Shown piece after piece: positions 51,744-60,660 of a stretch of 64,000 nt of DNA. The position numbers were made by a program, and so were the translations under genes. How positions within the stretch are numbered: position 1 is the first letter of the stretch; every line of letters begins with the position of its first letter. The notes beneath the pieces are model-generated. The model made no database searches. It was not told the DNA's origin and saw only the letters and a list, made by a program, of their open reading frames with translations. The stretch lies in contig JAIBCN010000252.1 in NCBI GenBank assembly GCA_019694155.1, forward strand, positions 1 through 64,000, in the 5' to 3' direction. This DNA comes from Vicinamibacteria bacterium (GTDB lineage: Bacteria; Acidobacteriota; Vicinamibacteria; Fen-336; JAGNNV01).

Positions 51744-52457
51744 CTAGAACGGCGCATACTGGCGCGCGGCGGCGACACTCGCGAACGTGTCGTCCTCGGC
51801 CACCCACGCGGTGAGCCGGCCGCCCCAGACGCAGCCGCTGTCGAGGCCCCGGAAGCCGGGCCGCTTGACGAGACCGGGCCTTGCCCAGTGGCCGAACACG
51901 ATGGTCTCCTTGAAGCGGCCCTGTACGTGCTCGTGCCAGGGCCGGTACCCGGGGCTTATGGGCGGGTCCGTTTCCGGCTTCGGCATCCGGCCCATCTCGT
52001 CGCACCAGCGCAGGCGGGTGGCGATGTCGATACTGGGATGCCGGACATCCGGGTTCAGCCCCGAGAGTTCCCTGACGGGATCCGTCCATGCGGGGCTCAG
52101 GCCGGCATGGACGAGGATGATGCCGGGCCACGTCTTGATGAAAGGGCGCTCGCGAAGCCAGGCGAGAAGCTCCTCGCAGTCGGGGGCTTCGAGCACCTGG
52201 GTCAGAGTGTCCCCGGGCTTCATCTGCCGTTCACCGCGCCGGGCGGCCAGCAGATGCAGATCGTGGTTGCCGAGCACGCCCCCCGCGCCCAGCGACTTGA
52301 GCAGCCGCAGCGTGCCCAGGGAATCGGGTCCGCGATTCACGAAATCGCCTACCGGCTCCAGGGCGTCCTTGGCGGGATCGAATCGGAGCACGGCGAGGAG
52401 GCGCTCCAGTTCCTCCCGGCACCCCTGGATGTCGCCGATGAAAATACGCCGGGTCAC
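51744..52457 (-). CDS. ApaH-like diadenosine tetraphosphatase
   Basis: 237 residues from GTG 52457, with TAGCCT 8 nt upstream. Metallophosphoesterase motifs: IFIGDIQGCREELERLL (D-x-H replaced by D-x-Q as in ApaH), PVGDFVNRGPDSLGTLRLLK, GVLGNHDLHLLA, ILVHAGLSP and IVFGHWARPG, then GLDSGCVWGGRLTAW. This order is that of symmetric Ap4A hydrolase. It would split Ap4A to two ADP or remove Np4 caps from RNA. Somewhat shorter than the E. coli enzyme. Confidence 0.88.
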   Translation of the reverse strand: MTRRIFIGDIQGCREELERLLAVLRFDPAKDALEPVGDFVNRGPDSLGTLRLLKSLGAGGVLGNHDLHLLAARRGERQMKPGDTLTQVLEAPDCEELLAWLRERPFIKTWPGIILVHAGLSPAWTDPVRELSGLNPDVRHPSIDIATRLRWCDEMGRMPKPETDPPISPGYRPWHEHVQGRFKETIVFGHWARPGLVKRPGFRGLDSGCVWGGRLTAWVAEDDTFASVAAARQYAPF

Positions 52458-52488
52458 GAGGTGCGAGGCTACACCGTCGCGCGGGACA

Positions 52489-53400
52489 CTAGCGCCGCGT
52501 CGACCGGAGGCTGCGTCCCTTGGCCGCGTACATGACCTGGTCCGCGCGGGCCATGACGTCGGCGAGCGTCTCGCCGGGGAGGCGCAGCGCGACGCCGACG
52601 TTGCAGGCCGCCGGTGAGTCGCTCCTGGTGGCGGCGATCACCCGGTCGGCGACCGTTCGTCCTTCGGCGTCGGTCCCGGTCCGGATGAAGAGCGCGAACT
52701 CGTCGCCTCCCAGCCGGACCAGGATGTCTTCGCCCCGATGGAGTCGCAGGAGGAACAGGGAGAACGCCTGCAGAACGCGGTCGCCTTCCTCGTGGCCATA
52801 CGTGTCGTTGATTTCCTTGAAGCCGGTGAGATCGAAGAGGAGGCAGGCGAGGTGGGCCGACTCCTGTTCCAGTTCGGACCGGCGCTTGTCGAGGTAGCGG
52901 CGATTGAAGCAGCCCGTGAGGGGGTCGCGGAAACTCAACTCCTCGAGCCGGGCCTCCAGCTCCTTGCGGGCCGTGATGTCCCGGACCAGCGTCCGCATGC
53001 GGTGGGGACGGCCGGCGGCGTCGAGGACGAAGGTGCTGTGAGTCTCCGCGGGAAAGGGCGTGCCGTCCCTCCTCCGCATGGTGAACTCGCGAAGGTCCTG
53101 ATTCGTGGTCCGCACGTATCGAGCACCCCCGCCCTCCCGGAAACCCTGTTCGATTCGCTGGTGCGTTTCCGCGCGCGCCCGCTCGTATTCACCCTCCGCG
53201 AAGATGTCCCGTGCCGTCATGGTGACGGCCTCTTCCGCGGAGCAGCGGAAGACCTGGCAGGCCAGGCGATTCATGAAGAGCACGCGCTCGGTGGCGATGT
53301 CGCCTTCGAGGAGAGCGTCGGGAAACTCGAGGCGCAGACTCTCCAGATCCTGCCGCAGAGCGGCGAGTTCGGCCCGGAGCGCTTCGATCTCGTTCGTCAT
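52489..53400 (-). CDS. PAS-GGDEF diguanylate cyclase
   Basis: 303 residues from ATG 53400. A short coiled coil ([20 protein letters not shown]) leads into a PAS domain (about 25-140; [57 protein letters not shown]). The GGDEF domain begins [17 protein letters not shown]. The catalytic motif is intact ([10 protein letters not shown]), and a product-inhibition I-site RGED lies five residues before it. It should make cyclic di-GMP in response to a PAS signal. A PilZ protein is encoded at 26502-27179. Confidence 0.92.
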   Translation of the reverse strand: MTNEIEALRAELAALRQDLESLRLEFPDALLEGDIATERVLFMNRLACQVFRCSAEEAVTMTARDIFAEGEYERARAETHQRIEQGFREGGGARYVRTTNQDLREFTMRRRDGTPFPAETHSTFVLDAAGRPHRMRTLVRDITARKELEARLEELSFRDPLTGCFNRRYLDKRRSELEQESAHLACLLFDLTGFKEINDTYGHEEGDRVLQAFSLFLLRLHRGEDILVRLGGDEFALFIRTGTDAEGRTVADRVIAATRSDSPAACNVGVALRLPGETLADVMARADQVMYAAKGRSLRSTRR

Positions 53401-53505
53401 GGGCGTCGGTCTGACAGTCCACAAAGTATAGGGGCCGCTCCCGATCGCCCCCGGGTGAGGGGGCGGGCACGCCCCGGGGGCCGCCGGGCGGATAATGAAG
53501 GGGAG

Positions 53506-54264
53506 ATGGCCATCGCACTTTCCGTCAACCTCAACAAGGTGGCGCTGCTGCGGAATTCCCGCGGCGGCTCCAACCCCTCGCCCCGGGTCGCGGCCCACGC
53601 GTGCATCGATGCCGGGGCTTCCGGAATCACGCTGCACTGGCGCCAGGACAACCGCCACGCGCGCGCGGCCGACGTGCGCGACCTGCGCTCGCTGTGCCGG
53701 GAGCGCGGCGTCGAGTTCAATCTCGAAGGCGACCTGCGCGAGGAACTCATCGCGCTCGCCTGCGAGATCCGGGTGGACCAGTGCACCCTGGTGCCGGTGA
53801 CGCCCGGCGAGATCACCAGCGACCATGGCTTCTCTCTGCCGCGGGAGGCGGGCGCCATCATGCCCACGATCGCGCGGCTCAACGACCGTGGAATTCGTAC
53901 CTCGATTTTCGTGGACGCGAACGCGCCCATGATCGCGGAGGCCGCGAAGACGGGCGCCCGCAGGATCGAGATCTACACCGGCCCCTACGCGGAGGCCCAG
54001 AAAACGTCGGGAGCCGAAGCGGAGTTCATCCGCGTGCGCGACACCGCTCGCGCCGCCGCCGCTTCAGGCCTCGGCGTCAATGCCGGCCACGACCTCGATC
54101 TGCGCAACCTCCCGCGCCTCGCCCGCGAAGTCCCGGAGATCAACGAGGCGTCGATCGGCCACGCGATCATCGCGGACGCCCTGTACCTCGGCCTCTCCGA
54201 GACCATCCGGCGCTACGTTGCCGCCTGCCGCGGCGAGTACGTCGACGCTCCCGCCACGCACTGA
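53506..54264 (+). CDS. pdxJ: Pyridoxine 5'-phosphate synthase
   Basis: 252 residues, ATG preceded directly by GGGGAG. TIM-barrel enzyme joining 1-deoxy-xylulose-5-phosphate and 3-amino-2-oxopropyl phosphate in vitamin B6 synthesis. Signatures: [69 protein letters not shown] and [20 protein letters not shown] with [14 protein letters not shown] at the end. The phosphate-binding NAGHDL and GHA motifs are intact. Supplies PLP for glyA and the aminotransferase of this window, among others. Confidence 0.95.
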   Translation: MAIALSVNLNKVALLRNSRGGSNPSPRVAAHACIDAGASGITLHWRQDNRHARAADVRDLRSLCRERGVEFNLEGDLREELIALACEIRVDQCTLVPVTPGEITSDHGFSLPREAGAIMPTIARLNDRGIRTSIFVDANAPMIAEAAKTGARRIEIYTGPYAEAQKTSGAEAEFIRVRDTARAAAASGLGVNAGHDLDLRNLPRLAREVPEINEASIGHAIIADALYLGLSETIRRYVAACRGEYVDAPATH

Positions 54265-54294
54265 CGCGCAAACCCGCGACCAGCCGCCGCGACC

Positions 54295-54918
54295 CTACCG
54301 GTAGCCGGGGATGCCCTGGCCCAGGACGATGTCGCGCCGTGCCTGCCAGATACCGCGAGCGTCCCGCACCGGCCGGGAGACGCTGTCCGCGCCTCCGCGG
54401 CCGGGAGTGAGCGCACGCCGCTGCTCGGCGGTCAGGAATGGGTCGTCGGCGAAGAGGAGATCGTCGATGTAATAGGTGTTTCGCCCGGGTTCGATGACGT
54501 GAAGATGCACGTGCGCCGGTGTGTTCCGGTTCGGGTACGCGGCGGGACGGATGGTTTCGAAGCCGTACTCGCCCCGCGCGTCGGTGCGGGCCCATGCCCG
54601 AAGGCGGCCGTGCCGCGCGGCCATCCCGCTAAGCCCGTCCCCGCGCGGGTAGATCCCCTTCGCGTCGGTGTGGTACGCGTAGATCACGATGCCTGGCGCC
54701 GGCGATCCGTCGCCCCGCGTCACCCGGCCGCGGATCGCCATGGGCTCGCCCGGCTCGCCGGCCGGGGCGATCCGCGCGGTCTGGGGGATCGCTTCTGGAA
54801 TTCCCTGGAATACCGCCTCGCAGCCCTCGCAAGGCAGACCCACCACGGGCTCGCGACCGGTGACTCTCGGCGCCTCCGCCGCGAGCGCGAGCAGCAGGAG
54901 CGCCGGGAGAGCCTTCAC
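54295..54918 (-). CDS. Secreted intradiol dioxygenase-like protein
   Basis: 207 residues, signal peptide MKALPALLLLALAAEAPRVT. The fold of protocatechuate 3,4-dioxygenase is recognisable: MAIRGRVTRGDGSPAPGIVI, YAYHTDAKGIYPRGDG and, near the end, NRNTPAHVHLHVIEPGRNTY. The Fe(III) site of the family needs two Tyr and two His; candidate ligands are Tyr in IYAYH, Tyr in AYPNR and the histidines of PAHVHLHV. Exported members are common and mostly uncharacterised, so ring cleavage is not assured. Confidence 0.8.
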   Translation of the reverse strand: MKALPALLLLALAAEAPRVTGREPVVGLPCEGCEAVFQGIPEAIPQTARIAPAGEPGEPMAIRGRVTRGDGSPAPGIVIYAYHTDAKGIYPRGDGLSGMAARHGRLRAWARTDARGEYGFETIRPAAYPNRNTPAHVHLHVIEPGRNTYYIDDLLFADDPFLTAEQRRALTPGRGGADSVSRPVRDARGIWQARRDIVLGQGIPGYR

Positions 54919-54936
54919 TTCGACGTTCGCGCGCGG

Positions 54937-56235
54937 TTACCCGCGCTTGGACATCACCGCATAATCGCGCTTCCCCGAACCGAGGTACACCTGACGGGGA
55001 CGAGCGATCTTCTGTTCCTTGTGGTCCTCGATCATCTCCTCCCACTGCGCGAGCCAGCCCGCGGTGCGGGGGATGGCGAAGAGCACGGGGAACATGTCCA
55101 CGGGGAAGCCCATGGCCTGGTAGATGATGCCGGAGTAGAAGTCGACGTTCGGGTAGAGCTTGCGCTTGATGAAGTACTCGTCCTCGAGGGCGATGCGCTC
55201 CAGCTCGATCGCGATCTCGAGCAGCGGGTTGTGTCCCGTGACCTCGAAGACCTGGTCGGCCATCTTCTTGATGATCTTGGCGCGCGGGTCGAAGTTCTTG
55301 TAGACACGGTGGCCGAAGCCCATGAGGCGGACGTCGCCGCCAGAGGTCTTCACATCGTTCACGAACTTCGCCACGTTGGCCTTGCTGCCGATCTCGTTCA
55401 GCATCCTCAGCACCGCTTCGTTGGCGCCGCCGTGGAGCGGGCCGTAGAGGGCGCCGATGGCCGCGGCCATGGACGAGTAGGGATCGCTCTCCGCCGAGCC
55501 CACCGTGCGCATCGCGGTGGAGGAGCAGTTCTGCTCGTGATCGGCATGGAGGATGAAGAGGACCTCGAGCGCCTTCTCGAGCACCGGGTTCACCTTGAAG
55601 GAGCCCTCGGTGCGCTTGAACATCATGTTGAGGAAGTTGCCGCAGTAGCTGAGCTCGTTGTCGGGCAGCACGTAGTGGAGCCCGGTGCGGTGACGGAAGG
55701 CGTAGGCGGCGATGGTGGGGATCTTCGCGATGAGGCGGTGGATCTGCTTGCGGCGCGTGTCCTTGTCGCGCACCTTCTTCGACTCGGGGTAGAAGGTGGA
55801 GAGCGCCGCCACCACCGACATCACCATGCCCATCGGGTGCGCGTCGTAACGGAACGCGTCGATCAGCTCCTTGATGTTCTCGTGCACCATGGTGTGGTGC
55901 GTGATGTCGTCGGTGAAGGCCTCGTACTGCGGACGGGTGGGCAGCTCGCCGTTGAGGAGGAGGTAGGCGGTCTCGAGGTGGTTCGACTGCTCGGCCAGCT
56001 GCTCGATCGGGTAGCCGCGGTAGTTGAGGATGCCGATGTCCCCGTCGATGAAGGTGATGCGGGAGGTGCAGGACGCGGTGTTGGTGTAGGCGGGATCGTA
56101 GGACATGAGACCGAAATCGTCCGCGGCGGTCTTGATCTGTCTTATGTCGATGGCGTTGATCGTCCCGTTCTTGATCGGGATCTCGTAGACCTTGCCCGTG
56201 CGGTTATCGGTGATCGACAGTGTGTCCTTGGTCAT
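54937..56235 (-). CDS. gltA: Citrate synthase, type II
   Basis: 432 residues. Condenses acetyl-CoA with oxaloacetate in the TCA cycle. The catalytic residues are in LFILHADHEQNCSSTAMRTV (His), YGPLHGGANEAVLRMLNEIG (His) and YPNVDFYSGIIYQAMGFPVD (Asp). LMGFGHRVYKNFDPRAKIIK carries substrate arginines. An N-terminal beta domain (LSITDNRTGKVYEIPIKNGT) marks the hexameric, NADH-regulated type found in Gram-negative bacteria. Confidence 0.96.
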   Translation of the reverse strand: MTKDTLSITDNRTGKVYEIPIKNGTINAIDIRQIKTAADDFGLMSYDPAYTNTASCTSRITFIDGDIGILNYRGYPIEQLAEQSNHLETAYLLLNGELPTRPQYEAFTDDITHHTMVHENIKELIDAFRYDAHPMGMVMSVVAALSTFYPESKKVRDKDTRRKQIHRLIAKIPTIAAYAFRHRTGLHYVLPDNELSYCGNFLNMMFKRTEGSFKVNPVLEKALEVLFILHADHEQNCSSTAMRTVGSAESDPYSSMAAAIGALYGPLHGGANEAVLRMLNEIGSKANVAKFVNDVKTSGGDVRLMGFGHRVYKNFDPRAKIIKKMADQVFEVTGHNPLLEIAIELERIALEDEYFIKRKLYPNVDFYSGIIYQAMGFPVDMFPVLFAIPRTAGWLAQWEEMIEDHKEQKIARPRQVYLGSGKRDYAVMSKRG

Positions 56236-56307
56236 GTCTTTGTCTCGCGGCTCCCTTGTCCGCCTTGTCCAGGAGCGAGGCTAGCAAAGGTCGGTTCGGA
56301 CTGAAAA

Positions 56308-57939
56308 TCAGACCGCGGCGCGGGTGGGAAGGGTGAAGCAGACCGTGGTTCCGAGGCCCCGCCCGGGGGACTCCACCCAGAGTTTGCCGCCGTGCACCTC
56401 CACGATTCTCTTCACGATGGCAAGCCCGACTCCCGTGCCCCGGCTCCGATCGTCGAGCTTCTGGAAGAGCCCCAGCATCCTCTGCAGATTCTCCGCGTCC
56501 ACGCCCTCCCCGTTGTCCTGGACGAAGAAGACCGGGCGCCCGTCCGAGGCTCCCGGCCGCGACCCCACGAGAATCCGCGGGTTCTTCTGATCACCGACGA
56601 ACTTCGCCGCATTGTCCAGGAGATTCTGGAGCACCTGCACGAGGCGCGAACGGTCGCCGAAGACGTCCGGAAGATCTTCCTGTATCTCGACCTCGGCCCC
56701 GGCCGCGTCGAGCCGTCCGCGCACGAGGTCCATCGCCTCGCGGGCGAGGTCGGCGAAGGCGACGCGCTCCGGCGGGTTCACGATGCGCCCGATCCGCGAC
56801 AGCTTGAGGAGTTCCTCGAGAAGCGTCTGCATTCGGGCGGTGGCGCTCAGGATTCGCTCCACGTCGCCGCCCAGCCGGTCGTAGCGGCCTTCGCTCACGT
56901 CCGCCTCGATGGAGCCGAGGAATCCGCGCACGGTGATGAGGGGGCTCTTGAGATCGTGAGAGACCGTGTAGGTGAAGCGCTCCAGTTCGGCGTTCTTCTG
57001 TTCGAGTTCGTGGATGAGCCTGTCCCGCTCGGCCTCCGCGAGCCTTCGATCGGTGACATCCACCACCGTTCCGTTGACGCGCCTCCCGGAAGCGCCGCGT
57101 CTCGCGCAGCGGCCCTGGACCTGAATCCAGTGGGTGGATCCGTCGGCCCACACCACGCGGTGAAGAAACTCGAACTCCTCCTTCTCGCCCGAGAGGACTT
57201 CGGTCAGCTCCTTCCCGACGGTCGCGAGATCCTCGGGGTGAACCATGCGCAGGTATCCGGCCTGGGTGCCGTCGAACGACTTTCCATGGAGGCCGAAGAT
57301 GGCCTGCGCCCGTTCCGACGAGTGGACTTCGCGCGCCGCGGTATCCCACTCCCATGTGCCCATGTGCGAGGCATCGAGGGCGAGGAGGAGCCGCTCCTCG
57401 CTCGTGCGCAACGCCTCCTGCCGTTCCCTTTCCAGTTCATCGCGATGAATCATGAGCATGAACGCGAGGCCGCTGCCGATGGCGACGAGAAGCAGAGGTG
57501 TAGTGACGGTCCCAAGATCGGGGACATGCTTCGGGATCGTCGCCGGAGTGAGCAGGAGGAAGGCGAAGCACAAGGCGTCGAAAAGCAGGGCGTTCCGGCG
57601 GTCGAGCAGAAGCGTGGAGGCGAGGACGCCGATGATGAGATACGAGAACGTGGTTCCCGGGCTCGATCCCCCGAGAACGCTGGCGAGCGTCACCAGGGGG
57701 AACATGAGGAGGGTCAGAATCGCCGCCTTGGTGTAGTGCCCCGCGCGGTTGAAAAGGGCGGCGAAGAGCAGGAACAGATAGCCGTACCAGGGGAGCTCGT
57801 ACTCGGGCCGGGTCAGAACGGCGACGAGGTCGCCGATGCCGAAGACCACCGTCATCAGCACCAGGAAGGTCCCAAGCAGCCTCGTCTGCCGTCGCGTTTC
57901 GGCGTCCGGCCTGCCGAGCCCGTTGCCCGCCGAGGTCAT
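56308..57939 (-). CDS. Membrane PAS sensor histidine kinase
   Basis: 543 residues from ATG 57939 (AAGGG about 10 nt upstream; a TTG at 57960 is alternative). Five to six hydrophobic helices fill residues 20-160 (LLGTFLVLMTVVFGIGDLVA). A PAS/PAC domain lies at about 180-310 (HMGTWEWDTAAREVHSSERA). The H-box is FTYTVSHDLKSPLITVRGFL; the ATPase has VLQNLLDNAAKFVGD (N box), VQDNGEGVD (G1) and GTGVGLAIVKRIVEVHGGKL (G2). No response regulator is adjacent, so it is an orphan kinase. Confidence 0.92.
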   Translation of the reverse strand: MTSAGNGLGRPDAETRRQTRLLGTFLVLMTVVFGIGDLVAVLTRPEYELPWYGYLFLLFAALFNRAGHYTKAAILTLLMFPLVTLASVLGGSSPGTTFSYLIIGVLASTLLLDRRNALLFDALCFAFLLLTPATIPKHVPDLGTVTTPLLLVAIGSGLAFMLMIHRDELERERQEALRTSEERLLLALDASHMGTWEWDTAAREVHSSERAQAIFGLHGKSFDGTQAGYLRMVHPEDLATVGKELTEVLSGEKEEFEFLHRVVWADGSTHWIQVQGRCARRGASGRRVNGTVVDVTDRRLAEAERDRLIHELEQKNAELERFTYTVSHDLKSPLITVRGFLGSIEADVSEGRYDRLGGDVERILSATARMQTLLEELLKLSRIGRIVNPPERVAFADLAREAMDLVRGRLDAAGAEVEIQEDLPDVFGDRSRLVQVLQNLLDNAAKFVGDQKNPRILVGSRPGASDGRPVFFVQDNGEGVDAENLQRMLGLFQKLDDRSRGTGVGLAIVKRIVEVHGGKLWVESPGRGLGTTVCFTLPTRAAV

Positions 57940-58177
57940 GCCCCGACGCCCTTTCGACAAGCGGGTGCGAAAGCCGAAGGGAGGTGTTCCACCTGGCTTG
58001 GGATTCTAGATCCCGCTGGAAACCGAAAGGGCTCTCTTCCCGGATCCGAAGCGGCGGCGTTCGGATCCGGACGCTCTCCAGCGTCCGCGACCCGTCAGCG
58101 CGAAGGTTCTCGGAGCCCTCTGGTCGCGGTTTCGGCCGGAATGAGCGTGGCACGGCCATTGCTCCGGCCAGACGCCC

Positions 58178-60607
58178 ATGCCGACCTTCCTCGACGTGCG
58201 CCTCGCCGTGCGATCCCTCATCAAGCACCGCGCCTTCAGCGGGATGGCTGTCCTGATCCTGGCCCTCGGGATCGGGGCCAACACCGCGATCTTCAGCGTG
58301 GTGAACACGGTGCTGATCCGCTCTTTGCCCTATGGTGACCCGCAGTCGCTTGCCACCGTGTTCGGCGACGGTGTGGCGCGGGGTCAGGGAGGGCGCCTGC
58401 CGGTCACCGCGGGCGACTTCGCCTGGTGGCGCGAGCGGACTCGCGCTTTCTCGGATCTGGCCGCGCTCCGCAACGAGAGCCGACGCATCACGAGCGTCGA
58501 GACGCCGGTCGTGCCCCTGGTTCATGCGGTCACCGCCAACTACTTCGACGTGCTGGGTTCGCGCCCGGCCCTCGGCCGCGGTTTCCTCCCCGGCGAGGAC
58601 GAGGCGGGCCACACCGCCGTCGTGGTTCTGGGTTACGGGATCTGGCAGAGCGTCTTCGCGGGAGATCCCGCGGTGGTAGGGCGGTCCATCGACCTCGATG
58701 GCGAGCCTCATACGGTGGTGGGCGTGATGAGCCCCGAGTTCTTCAGCGCGCACATCTTCTCGAACGTCCAGCCCGGCCTGTTCGTGCCCAAGGCCTTCTC
58801 GCTCCTGCGCGACGAGCACGTCACTCGCGACATCCTCGTCTACGGCCGTCTCGCCCCGGGCCGGACGATGGCCATGGCCCAGGCGGAGATGGCGTCGATC
58901 AGCGCCGACCTCGCGCGGGAGCACCCCGAGACCAACGATCGCTGGGGAGCCGCGGTGGTGCCGATCCGCGACCTGGCGGTAGGGCAGTTCGGGCCCACCG
59001 GCCTCATCCTCCTCGGCGCGGTGTCGCTGGTGCTCCTCATCGCCTGCGCCAACGTCGCGAACCTCACGCTCAGCCGGGCGAGCGAACGGTCGCGCGAGGT
59101 GTCCCTCCGGGTGGCCCTCGGCGCCAACCGCGGCCGCATCGTTTCCCAATTGCTGACGGAAAGCCTGCTGCTTTCCCTGACCGGTGGGGCGCTCGGCGCT
59201 CTTCTCGCCTTCGTCGCCGCCGATCCTCTGGCTCGCATGATCCCCGCCCAGGCGGGCGTTCCCTTCCTCGACCGCGTGGCCGTGGATGGTTCGGTGCTCG
59301 CCTTCACTCTGCTGCTCTCCGTGGCCTCCGGTCTCCTCTTCGGCCTATTCCCCGCGCGGGAGGCCACGCGAGTCGATCTCGCGGACGTCCTGCGCGAGGG
59401 CGGCCGCAGCCAGGTTTCCTCCCGGGGCCGCCGCTTCCGGAATGGCCTCGTGATGGTCGAGGTCGCTCTCGCGGTGGTGGTGGCCGCGGCGGCGGGGCTC
59501 ATGCTTCGAAGCTTCGATGGACTGCAGGGAGTGGCCCCCGGGTTCGATGTCGATCGGGTGCTCACCCTCCGGACATCGCTAAGAGGCGAGGAATTCGCGA
59601 CACCCTCATCGCGCCTCGCCCACTTCGAGGAGCTCAAGCGCCGCCTCGAGGCCATTCCGGGTATTGCCAGGGCCTCGGCTACGAGCTTCGAGCCGCCTTC
59701 TCCCGGCAGCTCGTTCGGGGGCGTGAGACTCGCGCTTCCGGGCGTGCCCGATGATGCCGCGTCCGCGCCGAGTGCGGTGTCGAGCATCGTCATGCCGGAC
59801 TTCTTCGAGACTCTCGGTATCCCGGTCGTCCAGGGCCGCGGCATCACGGCCGACGATTCCGCGACCTCGCGAAGGGTGGCGGTCATCAATCAGGCGATGG
59901 CCGACAAGTACTTTCCCGGCATCAATCCGCTGGGGCGTTCGTTCGCGCTCCATGGCCCGAGGGCCGCGCAGATGGAGATCGTGGGCGTGGCCGGGAATGT
60001 CATGAGCACCTGGCCGAATCCCGCGCCACGGCCCGTCTTCTACACGCCCTATGCCCAGAACCCGCTCCCGGTCATGACCGTGCTCATGCGGGTCCCCGCG
60101 GGGAATCCGATGGCGGTGGCCCGTGAGGCCGAGTCCGTCGCCTGGTCGTTGTCGCGCTCCACGAACGTCTACTTCGTGCAGACCCTCGCGAAGAAGATCG
60201 AGGACCTCCACTGGGGTCCGAGACTCGGCGCGTCTCTCCTTGGCGCCTTCGCCTTTCTCGCGCTGCTTCTCGGCGCGGTGGGCATCTACGCGGTGATCTC
60301 TTACACGGTGCAGCAGCGCCGGACCGAGATCGGCCTGCGCATGGCTCTGGGCGCCCGGGCTTCCGGTGTCCTGGGCATGGTTCTGCGCGGCGGCCTGGGT
60401 CTTACCGCGAAGGGTGTCTTCGGCGGCCTGGCCGCCTCGTTGTTCGCCACCCGCGCTCTGAGCGGATTCCTGTACGGAGTCTCCCCGAGCGACCCCCTCA
60501 CCCTGGCCTCGGTTTCGGCGCTGCTCCTCGCGGTGGCGGTGCTTGCCTGCCTCGTGCCCGCGATGCGCGCGAGCCGCCTCAACCCGGGCGCCGTTCTGAA
60601 GGAGTAG
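58178..60607 (+). CDS. MacB-like ABC permease, acidobacterial duplicated orphan type
   Basis: 809 residues. Begins with the orphan-permease start (DVRLAVRSLIKHRAFSGMAV, LILALGIGANTAIFSVVNTV). Two FtsX/MacB permease units are fused: TM1 at about 20-40, a periplasmic MacB_PCD domain, three TM helices (about 275-390), then a second short TM (about 420-440), another periplasmic domain and three TM helices at the end (LGAFAFLALLLGAVGIYAVI). No ATPase gene is nearby. This arrangement is characteristic of the ADOP family enlarged in Acidobacteria. Substrate unknown; it may work with a general ATPase. Confidence 0.9.
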   Translation: MPTFLDVRLAVRSLIKHRAFSGMAVLILALGIGANTAIFSVVNTVLIRSLPYGDPQSLATVFGDGVARGQGGRLPVTAGDFAWWRERTRAFSDLAALRNESRRITSVETPVVPLVHAVTANYFDVLGSRPALGRGFLPGEDEAGHTAVVVLGYGIWQSVFAGDPAVVGRSIDLDGEPHTVVGVMSPEFFSAHIFSNVQPGLFVPKAFSLLRDEHVTRDILVYGRLAPGRTMAMAQAEMASISADLAREHPETNDRWGAAVVPIRDLAVGQFGPTGLILLGAVSLVLLIACANVANLTLSRASERSREVSLRVALGANRGRIVSQLLTESLLLSLTGGALGALLAFVAADPLARMIPAQAGVPFLDRVAVDGSVLAFTLLLSVASGLLFGLFPAREATRVDLADVLREGGRSQVSSRGRRFRNGLVMVEVALAVVVAAAAGLMLRSFDGLQGVAPGFDVDRVLTLRTSLRGEEFATPSSRLAHFEELKRRLEAIPGIARASATSFEPPSPGSSFGGVRLALPGVPDDAASAPSAVSSIVMPDFFETLGIPVVQGRGITADDSATSRRVAVINQAMADKYFPGINPLGRSFALHGPRAAQMEIVGVAGNVMSTWPNPAPRPVFYTPYAQNPLPVMTVLMRVPAGNPMAVAREAESVAWSLSRSTNVYFVQTLAKKIEDLHWGPRLGASLLGAFAFLALLLGAVGIYAVISYTVQQRRTEIGLRMALGARASGVLGMVLRGGLGLTAKGVFGGLAASLFATRALSGFLYGVSPSDPLTLASVSALLLAVAVLACLVPAMRASRLNPGAVLKE

Positions 60608-60660
60608 TCCGGGTCGTCGCACGGCCGATCCGGGATTAGAGTCCTCGCTTTGGAGGACTG

